Shown here piece by piece: positions 44,906 to 57,561 of a DNA stretch of 64,000 bases (the first letter of the stretch is position 1; each line of letters opens with the position of its first letter). The translations under genes were made by a program, and so were the position numbers. The DNA comes from Phyto melanocephala (taxonomy: Eukaryota; Arthropoda; Insecta; Diptera; Rhinophoridae): contig OW799237.1 in assembly GCA_941918925.1 (NCBI GenBank), positions 88,261,015-88,325,014 of the forward strand, given 5' to 3'. The notes under the pieces were generated by a model. It did no database searches. It saw nothing but the letters and a program-made list of their open reading frames with translations, and had not been told where the DNA came from.

Positions 44906-46402
44906 ATATTGGATTAAAACGTATCTCGCTGGTAGAACACAAAGCGTATGTTTTAAGAATACTATGCCCAAGAAAATTATAGTTAATTCTGGAGCTGCTC
45001 AAGGAAGTCACTTAGGCCCACTCTTCTTTAACATGTTTATAAATGATCTACCAGCTGCAATAAGACTCTGTTATATCCTTTTGTATGCTGACGATGTGAA
45101 AAATTTTAAACAAGATTTGGATCGCTTCAATATGTGGTGCAAAACTAACCTGATGGAATTAAATACAAAAAAAAGGCAAATATATTGCTGTTCTCCAGTT
45201 AATTATATATTAAATGGAGTCTACCTGTAATCGGTTGCTGAATTTATGGATTTTACATACTTGATCCTAAATAAGATTTCCACAAGCATATAACCATGAT
45301 CGTTAACAAGGCGCGTGGAGTGCTTGCTCATATAAAACGATGGTTAAAAGAATTTTCCAAACCAGGTATTACTAAACAGTTTTATATATCCAATATTGGA
45401 GTATGGATCTGTTTTATGGAACCCCAAATGTAATGTCCATGTTGATCGCTTCGAATCTGTGCAGAAGCGATTTCTACTGTTTTCTCTAAGAAGATCTTTT
45501 GGAGGCTATCTTATGAACCTATCGCCATACGAAACCAGGCTAGCTTTAATCAAATTAAACTTTAAATAGCCGCAGATCTATGCCTAGGCCTATTAACATA
45601 ATATTCAGTTAAATAAATTTAACGTAAAAGTTTACTAACTTTCAGTAAGCTTAAACTGAAGTTTTAACTAGAAATTAAAAATGTTCGTTAACAATAGGCA
45701 AGAGTTAGTTAACTTGTAGTTATCAATTATGAATGAATTTCAAAAAGAAGAAGAAATGTATACATAAATATAAATTCTTAATGTGCACCCATCTGCTGAC
45801 AAATTTATTAAAAACTGAATGTATATTGAAATAATTTTTGCTATAAATTTAACAATTCTCTTAGATAAACGATATCTCATGAAAAACTCTGCGTCAGGTA
45901 AATTAAAATGATCCATTCGACTTCTGTGGTTATATTTTCTTTTCATACCATAAGAAATATTTACTTTATATAAATTATACAAATGTGTAAATCTATTTAA
46001 TCGTAGAGGCATCTTTCAATTGTTTAAAAATAGCAAAAATATAATATATTTAAATTCAAACATCAAATATTTTCTTCCAGTTAAGAACTTAAACACCAAA
46101 TAGTACTCGGTTAAAATTTAACTGAAATTTGGCAAAATAGTCTAAAAGTTATAAGATAACTGAACTTTGTGTTAATGGGTTTTGGCTAACCAAGGTTTAA
46201 ATTTTGAGTTTAGTGTTAACTGTAGGTTAATTTTTTTATTGTTAACGGCCCTAAGTGTGTCTTTTTTGGATAAACCTAATAAATGGTGACATTATTTTTG
46301 ATTTTCTTTTGAGCAATATTAATTTTAATATTCCACGTCGTACAACCCGTTACTTTATACCTTTGTATCTTCCATGCCAAAATGAACTCGTGCCTGTATA
46401 AA
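44906..46402 (+). pseudogene. I/jockey-group RT relic, split by an insertion
   Basis: Same family as the relic at 26.5-28.0 kb. Begins with LAGRTQSVCFKN, then IIVNSGAAQGSHLGPLFFNM (motif B), LLYADDVKNF (active site), RFNMWCKTNLMELN and, in shifted frames, NKARGVLAHIKRWLKEFSKP, DRFESVQKRFLLF, NLSPYETRLALIKLN. After the 45587-46249 insertion the C-terminus resumes with INLINGDIIFDFLLSNINFN and RRTTRYFIPLYLPC. Fingers and motif A are absent: the copy starts right at the end of the mariner element. Several stops; non-functional. Confidence 0.7.
45587..46249. mobile_element. Unclassified TIR element inside the RT relic
   Basis: Alignment to the 27.7 kb relic shows coding homology up to ccgcagatctatgcc and again from ctaagtgtgtcttttttgga. 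The extra 663 bp has imperfect inverted ends (ggcctattaaca / complement gccgttaacaat) with cagttaa motifs inside each end, and is flanked by CCTA (45583-45586 and 46250-46253). Because CCTAGG is palindromic, a shorter TA duplication is also possible. No transposase is encoded; the 90-codon minus frame inside is unrecognised. Confidence 0.55.
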
Positions 46403-46939
46403 AATTTAAATATTACTTTAAAACTTATAACTTTTAATTACAACTTTTATAAAATGCTTTCGATCAAATTTCATTTTAAAAAAATTAATTGTATAAAATT
46501 TTATTTTAAAAAAAATTTTTGAAAATTATAAAAAAATCTTTTAAATTTATAACTTATACAAAGCCTTTGATTACAAAAAAAATATATATTTTAAAATTTT
46601 TGTTTTAAATAAGTTTATGAATTTCTATTTAAAAAACAATTAAGATTAATTTTCTCTCTATGGAAAGTTTTTATTTATTTTCTCTTTGTATTCCTCTAAT
46701 AAAGAAAATTTTCGGTAAATATTATATTTGTAAAATTTTTCACAGAAAAAAAAATCCTTAATTTTTATCAGTTTATTAGATTTTTGATTTTGATATTGTT
46801 TTTTTTCTACACCAAATTGGATTTTCTTAAACATATTCAGCTTACTTCTAGTACGTAAGTATATTAGTTTAAAAATGCACTTATCATGCACATATGTAAG
46901 TGTGTATGTACATTATACACTTTCTATAAAAGTCAATTA
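46403..46939. other. AT-rich non-coding stretch
   Basis: No gene recognised. Confidence 0.5.
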
Positions 46940-47543
46940 GGGGATTCACAATAGTGTCATAAAATCATATGTCCTATAATAATAGCATGAAAAATTAAGA
47001 CTATTGTGAACAACCCCTCATAATTAAGTGTGCTTTTTTGAATTTAAATCAGCTGATGTAAAACAATTATAAAAATGAATATTTTCCTTCATAATGCCAA
47101 AAACAAGTAAAAAAAAAATAATAGCCAGTTTGTGCGAAAAGTACATTTTAGATATTGTAATGACAGACTCAAGTAAATAAATCACAAATAAATTAAATTT
47201 TGTTTGATAAACAAAACACAGCAGAGTCCTTAGCGGATCTTATTTGACGCCACCAGTGATTTGTTACCACAAATATTAGCAACTGCGCTTAAATTTGGAT
47301 GTCGGCCTGATAAAGTTATACAATGAACGGCGACGGCTTACAAAAACTATTGCGGCTTGGTTTAGCCTGCTTAGCCGTTTAGCACAGGTCTCTGCTTATT
47401 AAATACGACAGCACAATAAACATTGCGTACAAAGTTCTATTATTATAAGACACTCTTTGTTAGAAAAACAACCATTTTAAACCATTGTAAAATTTTAGAA
47501 CTATATGACAATATGACATAATAAGACACCTTGTGAATCACCC
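46940..47543. mobile_element. Non-autonomous TIR element, PIF/Harbinger-like ends
   Basis: Left end ggggattcacaatagtgtca followed by taaaatcatatgtc; complement of right end gggtgattcacaaggtgtct followed by tattatgtcatattgtc. These are ~35-bp imperfect inverted repeats about 604 bp apart. Gggtgattcac ends occur in PIF/Harbinger elements, but a 3-bp duplication is not preserved (left tta, right aaa), so the class is tentative. No transposase frame found. Confidence 0.5.
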
Positions 47544-49093
47544 AAATATAAAATCAATTCCTAGGAAATATGACACACAGTCTACTACATGTGATACTCA
47601 TGTATAAATATGACAAGATATCTAATACACATTTTTATATATGTAAATATGTATGTAAAAGAATAAATTCGATTAAGGTGAAATACATGCTACACACTTG
47701 AAAACTTTATAGTATAGAAAAATATTGTACCAGATACTCGGATAACTAGATTTTATTCAGAGACATTTTATAGAATTTTATTTTTGTAAAGGTATTTGTT
47801 AGTGTTAAAATTCATCTATTTCACAAAAGGTTTCTATGTAGTTAGAAAACTTATACATGCATTTCCACATGTTGTATGTATGCACTTACACTTGCAAACT
47901 TTTTTTTTTATTTTTTATATTCGTTCATTTTTTTAATTTTTTTTTAAATTTTTTAATACTATTTTACTTCTTTTTAAGTATAAGTACGCAAGGAAATTAT
48001 TAAAGAAAAATGAGCTCTTGCAAGAACTTTTTTGTTGTAGTTTGTTTTTAGTTGCTGTGTCACTTTCACCTAATTTACTTCAGTGATTTTGCACAAAATT
48101 TGTTATTAGTTTATGATTTGATTTAGAGCAGACTGTTAGTAATAATATTAATAATAAAACAGGCATACCAGTGGTTGTTATGCATTTGATTATTGAATGA
48201 AAAAAAAATTCAAAAAAATCAACCCCAAGGATGTACTTTTTATAACGGGAAAACTTGAGTATTGTTAAAAGGACTGTCATACTTAGATCGCAGTACAGCC
48301 TATAGCCAAAAAAGAGAATTGCTTAATGAATTAATCATTAATAGAATATTAACAGACTCATTATTTTACTGTAGTTAATACTTCGTTTAATAATCTGAAG
48401 CTATAAAAGTAGCATAACAGCCAAATTTAAACAAAAGCAGTAAGCGTTTTTTAGCTGTTAAAAATTCTCATGTCCATACAACTTGTGTGAAGAAAACCGA
48501 TAACCGCAGTGGCAAGGCTTTTCAATTAGAAAATCTTATTTTGACAAAGCGAAGTTGGCTGCAGTTTAGCTGTTGTTGTTTTTTAGGTCAGTCTAGCGAT
48601 TTTATCTCTCTTTAAACAATTTATTAAATTCTTTCTTTAAATAACCTTAATCTTTTATTTTTTAAAATATTTTCCGTACAAAAAAATGTTTTTGTTTCAT
48701 CACAAAAAAATGTTCACAATTTTATAAAAATGAATTGCCCTTTCATTGCAAATCATTTTATTCTGGCTTAAGTTAATTTTCTTATTGTTAAACCTAATAA
48801 AAGATTTTTAAATAAAATTATAAACATTTAAGAATATTGTAAAGCTTTCCGATATTAGACGAGTGAATTGCGTTTTAGAAAGCAGGTACGTTTTTATCAT
48901 CGGCACGTTTTATCGTTGTACGCATATGTAATTTAAAACTACTATTTTGTGTTACAATTTAGTGAAATTAGAAAAAGCTTAGTACTTAGAGCTGTGTCGC
49001 CAAATCGTTCGTTTCACCGATCTTCGTACGATTTGAAAAAATTTACCCGTTCATTCAATCGTTTACTCTTGAACGACAGTACGGCAACATGCT
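47544..49093. other. AT-rich non-coding stretch
   Basis: No gene or delimitable repeat recognised. Confidence 0.5.
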
Positions 49094-49379
49094 ATTTTTA
49101 TACCCTTCACCAGTGGTGCACAAGAGTATATATAGCTTTGTCATCCCGTTTGTTATATCTACAATTTTCATTTCCGACCCCATAAAGTATCTATTTTCGG
49201 AAAGCTTATGAGGAGTCGATAAAGCCCTGTCCGTGTGTTGGTTGAAATCAACCATATATTCCTCAGATCTGTTTATGGTATCAATCTTTTGAAAATATCC
49301 GGGAGTGAATCGCTATTGAAATTCAGTATAATCGCCTCATAACTGAGACATGAGCAAATAAACACGACTGCCTGTGTTT
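49094..49379 (+). mobile_element. INE-1-like element, 5' part, broken by a second copy
   Basis: tttttatacccttcaccagt and aagagtatatatagctttgt, ccccataaagtatctatttt, gtccgtgtgttggttgaaat, gaatcgctattgaaattcag, aataaacacgactgcctgtg, then a T-run where another copy starts. Its continuation after that copy is not certain. Confidence 0.7.
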
Positions 49380-50034
49380 TTATACCCTTCACCTGTGGTG
49401 CACAAGAGTATATATAGCTTTGTCATTCCGTTTGTAATTTCTACAATTTTCATTTCCGACCCCATAAAGTATATATTTTCTGAATACAGGAGTCGATAAA
49501 GCCCTGGCCGTGTGTTGGTTGAAATCAACATTTAGAATCAACCATATGTTCCTTATATCTGTGTATGGTATCATCTGAAAGGACTTGACTAGCGCAATAT
49601 AAGCACTATAGAAAAATTAAAATTCATGTTGGCCGCCACTACAAAATGGCGGACAATAAATTTATATATGGGTCAAATCTGGCATTTTAAAATGTAACTT
49701 CTTGAACACCCTCAATATTGATATCAAATGAAAGGGCTTGACCAGTAGATTACAGTAAATTATTGAATAATGTAAAATCCAAGATGGCGTCTTAAACAAA
49801 ATGGCGGATCAAATTTTTTTAATCCCATCAATATGGATATCAAATAAAAAGGCTTGACTAGTAGAATACAGTTAACTAAGTAAAAATTCAAAATCGAGGA
49901 TGGCATCAAAAATAATAAAGAAAAACGGCGTATAGCATGAAATATAAGCTACGATTTGGGATTATACTTATGTACATGATGGTGAAGGGTATTATTAGAT
50001 TCGGCACGGCCGAATATAGCGCACTCTTACTTGT
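49380..50034 (+). mobile_element. INE-1-like element with internal deletion
   Basis: tatacccttcacctgtggtg; ccccataaagtatatatttt; ggccgtgtgttggttgaaat; then a jump from tgtgtatggtatc to atctgaaaggacttgactag, which deletes the microsatellite part and goes straight into the long-form modules (caatattgatatcaaatg, gcttgaccagtagattac, aagatggcgtct). It ends in gatggtgaagggtattatta, the perfect stem ttcggcacggccgaa, and gcactcttacttgttttttt. Confidence 0.8.
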
Positions 50035-51130
50035 TTTTTTTTTTCTTTTTTTGACTTTAAAATTTTTATTTTATATAATTTTTTTTAAATTTAATTTTTA
50101 AACAAAATTTTTTTTTATTTCTTGACTCAAAACGTTTTATTAAAATTGTATGTAACTTTATAGACATTTTTTCAAAAATTTCCCTTATAAAAATATCCTT
50201 GTGAATAGATATGTAAACAATCGTGTAAAAAAGACAAGTGTAAATACATATTTATATATTTCATAACTATACATACTTATATACATACTTACATACATAC
50301 ATACTTACATACATACATACTTACATACATACATATTTTTATATTCTTCTATATTATGCTTAATGTATGAAATTCCCAAGGAGATAGAAGTCTCTGTTGC
50401 TGCTAGTCAACGAGTGGCTGCACAAACAAGTTGACAAGTTGATGTTTTGTATTTTATGCAAATTTTCGTTAAAATGTAAATCAAAATCATGTTAAAATAA
50501 GTAAATATGAGTATATAAACATACTATACACACCCACTACGATTCAATGCAAAAAAAATATATCATTTTTAGTTGTTAGGGTCACCCTTTTTTCTAGGAA
50601 TTATAAAAAGTTTCACAATAAAAAAATAAATCAAATTTTGAGCTAAAGTTTTTTAAACAAAAACGAGTGTTTTAAAAAGTTTTTGTAAATAAAAAAAAAT
50701 ATTATAAATTGGGGGAAAGACTTTAATGGGAAACATAAACGTAACTAGCAGAAAAAAAACGACATGCTAAAGAAATAGTGAATGCATGAGTTCAACCCAT
50801 GATGAAGTGGTTCAATTTCGGTGGAACATGCATGATTTTAACATTAAGCTCATAACGTTATCGTGTCATTGAAGAGCATTTGTTTATATAAATATATTAA
50901 TAAAATTCACTTAATTTATATTAGTGCATAGAACGCATGTATAGTAGATGAAAAGAAGTCTTAAATTGTTTTAGATTTTTCGCATGCATTTGCATGTCTT
51001 TTGAAGCACATCAATAATGACCAACTCTTTTGTATCTGGAGAAGGCATTCTTTATGCCTCCTTTTACACTTTTGAATTAGAAGTCATGAAAAATGTTATT
51101 CATATTGAACTAGTTCAAAATTTTTTTGCT
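50035..51130. other. AT-rich stretch with a CATA/CTTA microsatellite
   Basis: No gene recognised. Tandem acatacatacatactt units lie at about 50262-50338. Confidence 0.55.
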
Positions 51131-51134
51131 GGAT

Positions 51135-51420
51135 ACAACGAGATATTAACTCAAATCATTCATGCGAAACTAAAGTTTTCGTTCACCGTAAGTTACGTAG
51201 TACCATCCTGTTGGAACCACTTCAAACTGTGTCTTTTTGTAGAGGAATTTTTACCCTTTAAAATTAGTGTGGATTGGTGTCGTCACATATAACACAACTC
51301 TGTGATTTTCATTCACGATTGCGTATAACATAAGCCGATGTCCAATTATGCCTGTTAACAAATGAATTAATATAAGAATGAGCCTTGACCAAATATGGAG
51401 AATTCTTCTAAAACTCCAAA
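51135..51420 (-). pseudogene. mariner-type transposase relic (second-aspartate box)
   Basis: The minus strand reads KWFQQDGTT near 51195-51225, followed after a stop by TVNENFSFA, consistent with the WFQQDGATCHT box of the mariner relics elsewhere in the window. Upstream text (HRLMLYAIVNENHRVVLYV) cannot be aligned with confidence. No other motif is preserved. Confidence 0.4.
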
Positions 51421-54113
51421 GACCACAACCCACGTCATCTGCTGTTATTAGTTTTAAGCTTTTTAATCAGCTAGATCGTAGATCAACCTATTTACAAAGC
51501 AACCAATTGACTTTTTCCATTTTTCTCCCAAACTTCTATGCCTTTCTTGTGTTACTTCAACCTTCGAATGCTACGTGATTGTTCATAAAATCATTTGTCT
51601 TCTACAAGGAGCATAGGGACAATAATATTTAAATTCAAGTCGTATGATTTGTTACACCATCGAGTTAGATGCTGGTGTTTGAGCTGCCAACAGCGTTTCC
51701 ATACAGGCTACTATTATAAAGTATTTAATTAATGCCTCGTTAGCATATCAAGAGTCACCACATTTGGGTGGTTTAATAGAGAGTTGCTTTGATATTTGAA
51801 AAGGATTGGTTGTATGTTTGTTTAGTTTTCCTAAAGAGTAAACAATAGATTTAACAACAGCCGCCGCCACCACAACAACATGGCCACCACAGATTGTCAA
51901 CAGCGATCACCCTTATTGAAAACCCTTTTATAAACTTTTTTTATAGCCATCGTAATACTTTAACATTTGAAGTTAAGATGTTAAAGTTTACGAGCTTTAT
52001 ATGATACGTGCCATGACCTTTTGTAATAAAATAAATTCTATTTTATAGTGAAACAGAAATTTACTTTTCTATTTTAGAAGCTTGTATAACAACAGCCAAG
52101 GGATAAAGGGATTTAAAAATAATTAACTTAAAAGTAAACAAAATGGTAAATTTAAGTAATCGTAACGCAATGAAATTAGAAAAAGGATTATCAGACCTTT
52201 TGAACAACAATGTTTAAAGTTTCAATATTCATTAATAATTTTATATTTAAAGTGAATTTAAAATTATCTAAAGCAAAGATAGAAACACTCGACACAACTC
52301 TAAAGAGTTTCTTTGTAATCGCTACTCCTTTAGGATTTGCTCTTAACAAAAATTTGTTAAAGTGTTTTTCAAGCTCTAAAAAGAATTATTTTCAAATACT
52401 TACGCACATACCTGTGTACATATACAACCTTAGCAACCCCGGCCAATTAGCTTACACTTTATACCACCCCGCTGTAACAAGTGCAAAATAACAATAAATA
52501 AGAAATATTTACTCCCAAAAATGTCATCACCTGGTATTTTGTAAAAAAAAAAACATGGAGAACTTCATATGATATGTTGCTGTTAACCAAGATAAATGAC
52601 TGACAGATAAACTGAGACAGAATTTATTGAATTTTTCTTTATATAACTGAAAGTATTCCATTCAATGCCCAACAGTTTTGAAAATATTTTTTCAATACTT
52701 TTTTTAGACTGACACTACTAGCATTTAAGTGACTCTAAGTAATCGAGAAGCAAACTATTGCTAATTGTGTATGTTTATATATATATTTGCTATTACATTT
52801 TAAATGTACATATTACGCTCGTAAAATCGCTATTATAAACGGTGTCCCCAAACTATGCAGTAGCTTTAGGAAATTTTACCAGAACTCCAGGGCTCAATTT
52901 GCATGCGTTAAATTAACTGTGTAAGTAAATCTATATCTGTGCTGGTGTTTGTTTTCAATGATTGACTTGAAGCTTCTTATTTAAAGAGTCTGTTTGTTGT
53001 TGGTAGATGTTTCGCTGCTGGATTTTTTGTTGAAAATTATTAAGAGGTTGAATAAATTATTTTTTCCTTTGCAATTTTAATACACAACTGCTCCACGCGT
53101 AAATGTACAGAGTTTTGTTTTTCTTCTTAATGTTACTTCACAGGGAATATAAAATATTTCATAGTATTTGTCATTCAAACAAAAATGTTGACAATGAAAA
53201 TTAAGTGTTTTTTCAGTTTTGTTTTTCTGGCAGCATTGCCAGAGTGAACTATTAATACTAATTAAAGGTTTAAATTTTTGTAAATAAATTTGTGTAAAAT
53301 TAAAATGTGTAATTTTTGATTAAAAATTAAAATATATTGTATTTTTTTAAACAAATTTCCGTTATATGCATAAAATCAGCATTAGTCTTAGTTAACTTGC
53401 TCGCAGCTTAAAGTTTTAAGGATTTTAAGGCCAAATTTAAAATTTATTGAATTTGGTATGCATATCAATGTTGCTAAAATGCTGCCAAAAAACCATAACA
53501 CACACACACAATTTCCATTTTTAATTTTTTCTTCTATTATTTATGCTGTGAGAATAAATTTCATTTATTTTTTTACCATGTAGTGTGAATTTAGTAGTTT
53601 TTACTAGAACATTTTATTTCATTTAGTTTTTTGTGCTTTCTGTTTGTTTGTTTGTTTGTTTATTTGTTGGAAAAAATTGTTTGCAGTTTTTTTATGTCCC
53701 AACAGCCACCATATCACTGACATCATTTCAGAAGCAGTTTCAATTATTGTTTTTTTTTTTTTTGGTTTTTAAAACTGTTTATTTTCAATTGAAATGAAAG
53801 AATATTTTTGTGAAAAGTGATACTTGTATTCACAAAAAAAAATTTCAAAACAAATTTATAAACAATTAAATATAGTTTTATTGACAATGACTATATATTT
53901 TTAGTGTTGAATGTGGTTATAAATAAAAATCTAACTAAAGTAAATCAAGAACTTATTTGAGAAATTTAATTATTTTGTCTATTTAAAATTGAAATTTTCA
54001 TTACGCCTATTTAAAAGAATTTTTCAAAAGCTCTCTACTATAAAAGAATTTACTCTACTTAAAGCGCAATTTTTAAAAAATAATAATATATTTAAGAAAA
54101 TTTTGCGATTTTT
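51421..54113. other. AT-rich non-coding stretch
   Basis: No gene recognised. Short simple repeats (gtttgtttgtttgtttgttt near 53643; CA run near 53500). A 93-codon frame at 52210 has no recognisable domain. Confidence 0.5.
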
Positions 54114-54250
54114 TGGCTGTTCCAGTGATTTAGTCAGTGAAGTGCTAGTCCGCCAGTCTAGGGATTGCAGGTTTGATTTTTGCCAGAAGCCCCATTCTGC
54201 TACACTACAACGGGCAAATGACGTTCGTTGCTCTGCTTGGTTAGATAATA
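54114..54250 (+). mobile_element. tRNA-derived SINE, copy 2 (diverged)
   Basis: Aligns to the head of the 28.5 kb SINE: ttggctgttccagtgattta, gtcagtgaagtgctagtccg, ccagtctagggattgcag, then a decayed B-box ggtttgatttt at 54170-54180. The body differs afterwards and the tail is lost. Confidence 0.55.
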
Positions 54251-54525
54251 AATTTAGAACATATTTTTTTTTTGTAATAAAAAGAAGAAACATAATTTTT
54301 AAAATTTTTTTTTAATAAAAATCGAATAATTCTCTTTTGAAAGAGACTTAAAAAATCCAACAATGCTAATGATTAAAAAATTACGCCGTCTGTATGACAT
54401 TGCCTTAATAGCTTAAAAACTGTTTGAATTGAATAAATAAATAATTGCCTTATAGTCGAAAACAATAGTTTCCTGGCATAAAATGTATATTTTATGTGAA
54501 ATTTGGCAACCTTGCAAAAACACCT
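54251..54525. other. AT-rich spacer
   Basis: No feature recognised. Confidence 0.5.
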
Positions 54526-55577
54526 TTTTTATACCCTTCACCTGTGGAGCCAAGGGCATATAAAGCTTTATCATTTAAATTGTAATTTCTACAATTTTCA
54601 TTTTCGACCCCGTAAAGTATATGTCTGTCCCTGTGCTTGCTGCAATTAGCTTTCAATCTTTTGTGGGTATTTAGGAATGAATCGCTATTGAAGTTTAGCA
54701 CAAGCAATACACAACTTTCACTCTTAAATAACTGTTTTTTTTTCTCCACATTTTTACCTTAAAAATCAAAATTTTTCAGTCCTATGATAATTTATGAACA
54801 GTTTTCTACTTGTAGATAATATATGTAAGAACACATGCCAAAAATGTTGGACATATTGTTCAAACCGGCAAAGTTATAAGCAACAATTATTTCATAAACT
54901 ATATATTTTTTGATATATATTAAATTTCTCGAGCTTATAAATAATTATTAAGTATGCACAGACAGACATTTTAAGCCATAGATACAGAAATTATTTCAAA
55001 AATATCTAAGAAATTGGTTTGAAACTAACTGAGTTATAAGCACTTAAATACAACTGCTTTTTCTTAAAGTTTATTTGTAAATTAAAATCGATTTTTTTTT
55101 AGCTTCTAGACAAACGAGGATGTCAAAATTGATATCACATGAAAGAGTTTGACAAGCAAAATATAAACAACCATAATAAATTTAAAATCCATTATGGCCA
55201 CCACTAAAAAATTGCGTACAATAAATTCATAATGAGTCAAAGCCAATATTTAAAAATGTACCACCTCCAATCCTTTTAATATTGCTATTAAATAAAAAAA
55301 TTATGAAAAAGTTAAAATCCAAAATGGCGTCTGAAAAAAAGACGGATATATGAATCAAATATAATAACTACAGCTTTGTACCCTTCAACACCAGCAATAT
55401 TGGTATTAAGTGTAAGGGCTTGACTTGTAGAATAAAGTAAACTAGTGTTAAATCCAATGTGACTTCTAAAACAAAATGGCGGATTATATTTTTAACTTAA
55501 TAAAATTCAAGGTCTTGACTAGTACAATACAGATGCGTACGTATGTACAGAATGTGAAGGGTATTATCAGGGGTTGT
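54526..55577 (+). mobile_element. INE-1-like element, long form, 3' stem lost
   Basis: tttttatacccttcacctgt / agccaagggcatataaag; acccgtaaagtatatgtctg-type block (diverged); ggaatgaatcgctattgaag; ccacatttttaccttaaaaa; gtttgaaactaactgagtta; modules with gggcttgacttgtagaataa and aaaatggcgtctg; it ends at gtgaagggtattatcagggg, directly before the ttcggc stem that other copies have. It gives an uninterrupted reference for the order of the long form. Confidence 0.7.
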
Positions 55578-55689
55578 TTTTATTATTATTAGCAGACATA
55601 GTTTGCGTGCCGTAATTCGTGCATTGAAAGGAATAGATTGCGCAGTCCTATTTTCAGACCAATTTCTTACTGCGAATGGCATAATTTTG

Positions 55690-55860
55690 ACGTCGCCAAG
55701 GACCATGTCTGATTATTATACAAATTTTATTCTAACTATTTCTATTCTTATTCTATTCTTCTCTTTATTTTATGCTAAGGCGTCACAATGGATCGTAATA
55801 GTCCCCGGGTGAGGGTGTGAGGGTAACTTTGCACCAGCCTTACCTACCTACATACCTAAT
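55690..55860 (+). mobile_element. SINE body/tail fragment
   Basis: Resembles the 3' half of the 28.5 kb SINE: tattctattcttctctttat, gcgtcacaatggatcg, a gag/gggtaactttgcaccagcc segment and the tail ttacctacctacatacctaa. Head and promoter boxes are not recognisable upstream. Confidence 0.35.
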
Positions 55861-57561
55861 GAGTTTGAAATAATATTTAAGAAAATAATTTTTTTTACAA
55901 AAATGTTTAATAATGTCTTTAAGTATAAAAACAATTAAAATATTTGTGTATTAACAAGAAGTCCTAAGTCCGAAAAAAAATTTAAAAAATAAAATGCATG
56001 AAAAGTATTGAAGTGTTTCTTGTAAAACTTTTAAATTATTTTAAAATTTAAAAAAATAAAACATTATTACAAAAACATTGGCATTTGGGATACCTTGTGA
56101 ATTCACTATTTAGATTTATTAATTTTTTTAAAGAGAAATTAAAAAAAAATCTTGCCAACTCCCTATTACAAAAACATACTTTCTATTACATTTTTATTAA
56201 AGTCTATTTTTCAAAAGAATTTTGGATAAAATTTTTATTTAATTAATTAATATCGAAATTCTTTAATTTAAAAATTTATCCAGTAAGAATTTAATTGACA
56301 GCAAAGTTACCGATAATCTCAATTATTTATTGCCGTATTTTATGTTTCACTAACAAACAAAAATAAGTAAATAAATTAATAATTTATTGCCTTTGGAAAT
56401 GCGTACGTATGTCTGTCTGTATGTATCGTAGCACTGTAGGTATCATTATATCAATTTCAAGATTATGACATTGATTCAAAGGGAAAAACACTGTCATCCT
56501 GACTTATTAACGATGGAAAATTATGATTTTCTTTAACATTCTCTTTCTCTGTTGGTTTATATTGCTGTTTTTTTTTATTGCATTAATTTTTATATCATCC
56601 TTTACTGTCATAAATCCTGCCATAAAAACTTATTAACCTTAAGCTGATAAATAAATGTGACAGAAAAATTATGTTGTAAAGATAGTCAGTCTCTTATTGC
56701 TTCTCATAAGGACCTTATAAAACAACACGAAACAAAATAAAATAAAAAATTATTATTCATCTATACAACTTTATTAGAAAAAGAAAATAAAAGCCGAAAT
56801 AAATTGACCATTAAGATATCCAAAGGACATAAAATCAATCAATGAGTTTTGTTTGAAACTCAAAAACTAAAAACTCATTAAAATAAATTTAGAATTTTAT
56901 TTTGCCAATAATTTGCCTTAATTAGGATTTTAACTGGGCTAAAATAGAAAGTTTATTGTCACCTTAAAGGCTCCTTCTATAAAAAGGGACTGACCCTTTT
57001 CATTAAAGCTATTTGTATTTTATTTTAATTCAGCAAATAAACAATAATGTTAAAATAATTTCCATTAGTTTCCATAAATTTTCAATTTTAATTTTTTAAA
57101 TAATTTAAGGGAAAATATCTGGTATTAAACTTATTAAAAATTATTTAAAATAATTTAAATTTAATATACAAAAGTTGCGGGAGAAAAATTGGTGTTTAAC
57201 CTGCATAAGAATTTTAAGGCATAATTTTCACTCATAGTAGAGGTGACACGATTTGGCCACTTTTTTAGATGGGACATTAGGACTTTTTCTAGTGGGCAAA
57301 TGCCTACGAAGTGCTTATAATACAAGGCATTGGTAAAATAAGGTTTGATCTATTAGGCAAAGTAATTCAAACATTTACCTTCAAAATTCGATTTGCCACG
57401 CGAAGGCTTGAACGTCATTTCGACAATGTCATATTCCATAAGTTATGACATTACAGACATTAACTTTAATATTTTTTTTTGTTAATGCCGTCTACAAAGT
57501 TTTAATTTCATTTTAATGTCAAGCCGCCCCTTTTGGAATCTTCTCTATATACAGTTAACAC
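55861..57561. other. AT-rich non-coding stretch
   Basis: No gene or delimitable repeat recognised. Confidence 0.5.

Noticed and set aside
51017..51292. 91-codon plus-strand frame as a gene
   Set aside because: It is the antisense of a mariner relic (the WFQQDG box lies on the opposite strand).
52210..52491. 93-codon frame as a small gene
   Set aside because: No domain, signal or splice context; length is within chance for AT-rich sequence of this size.
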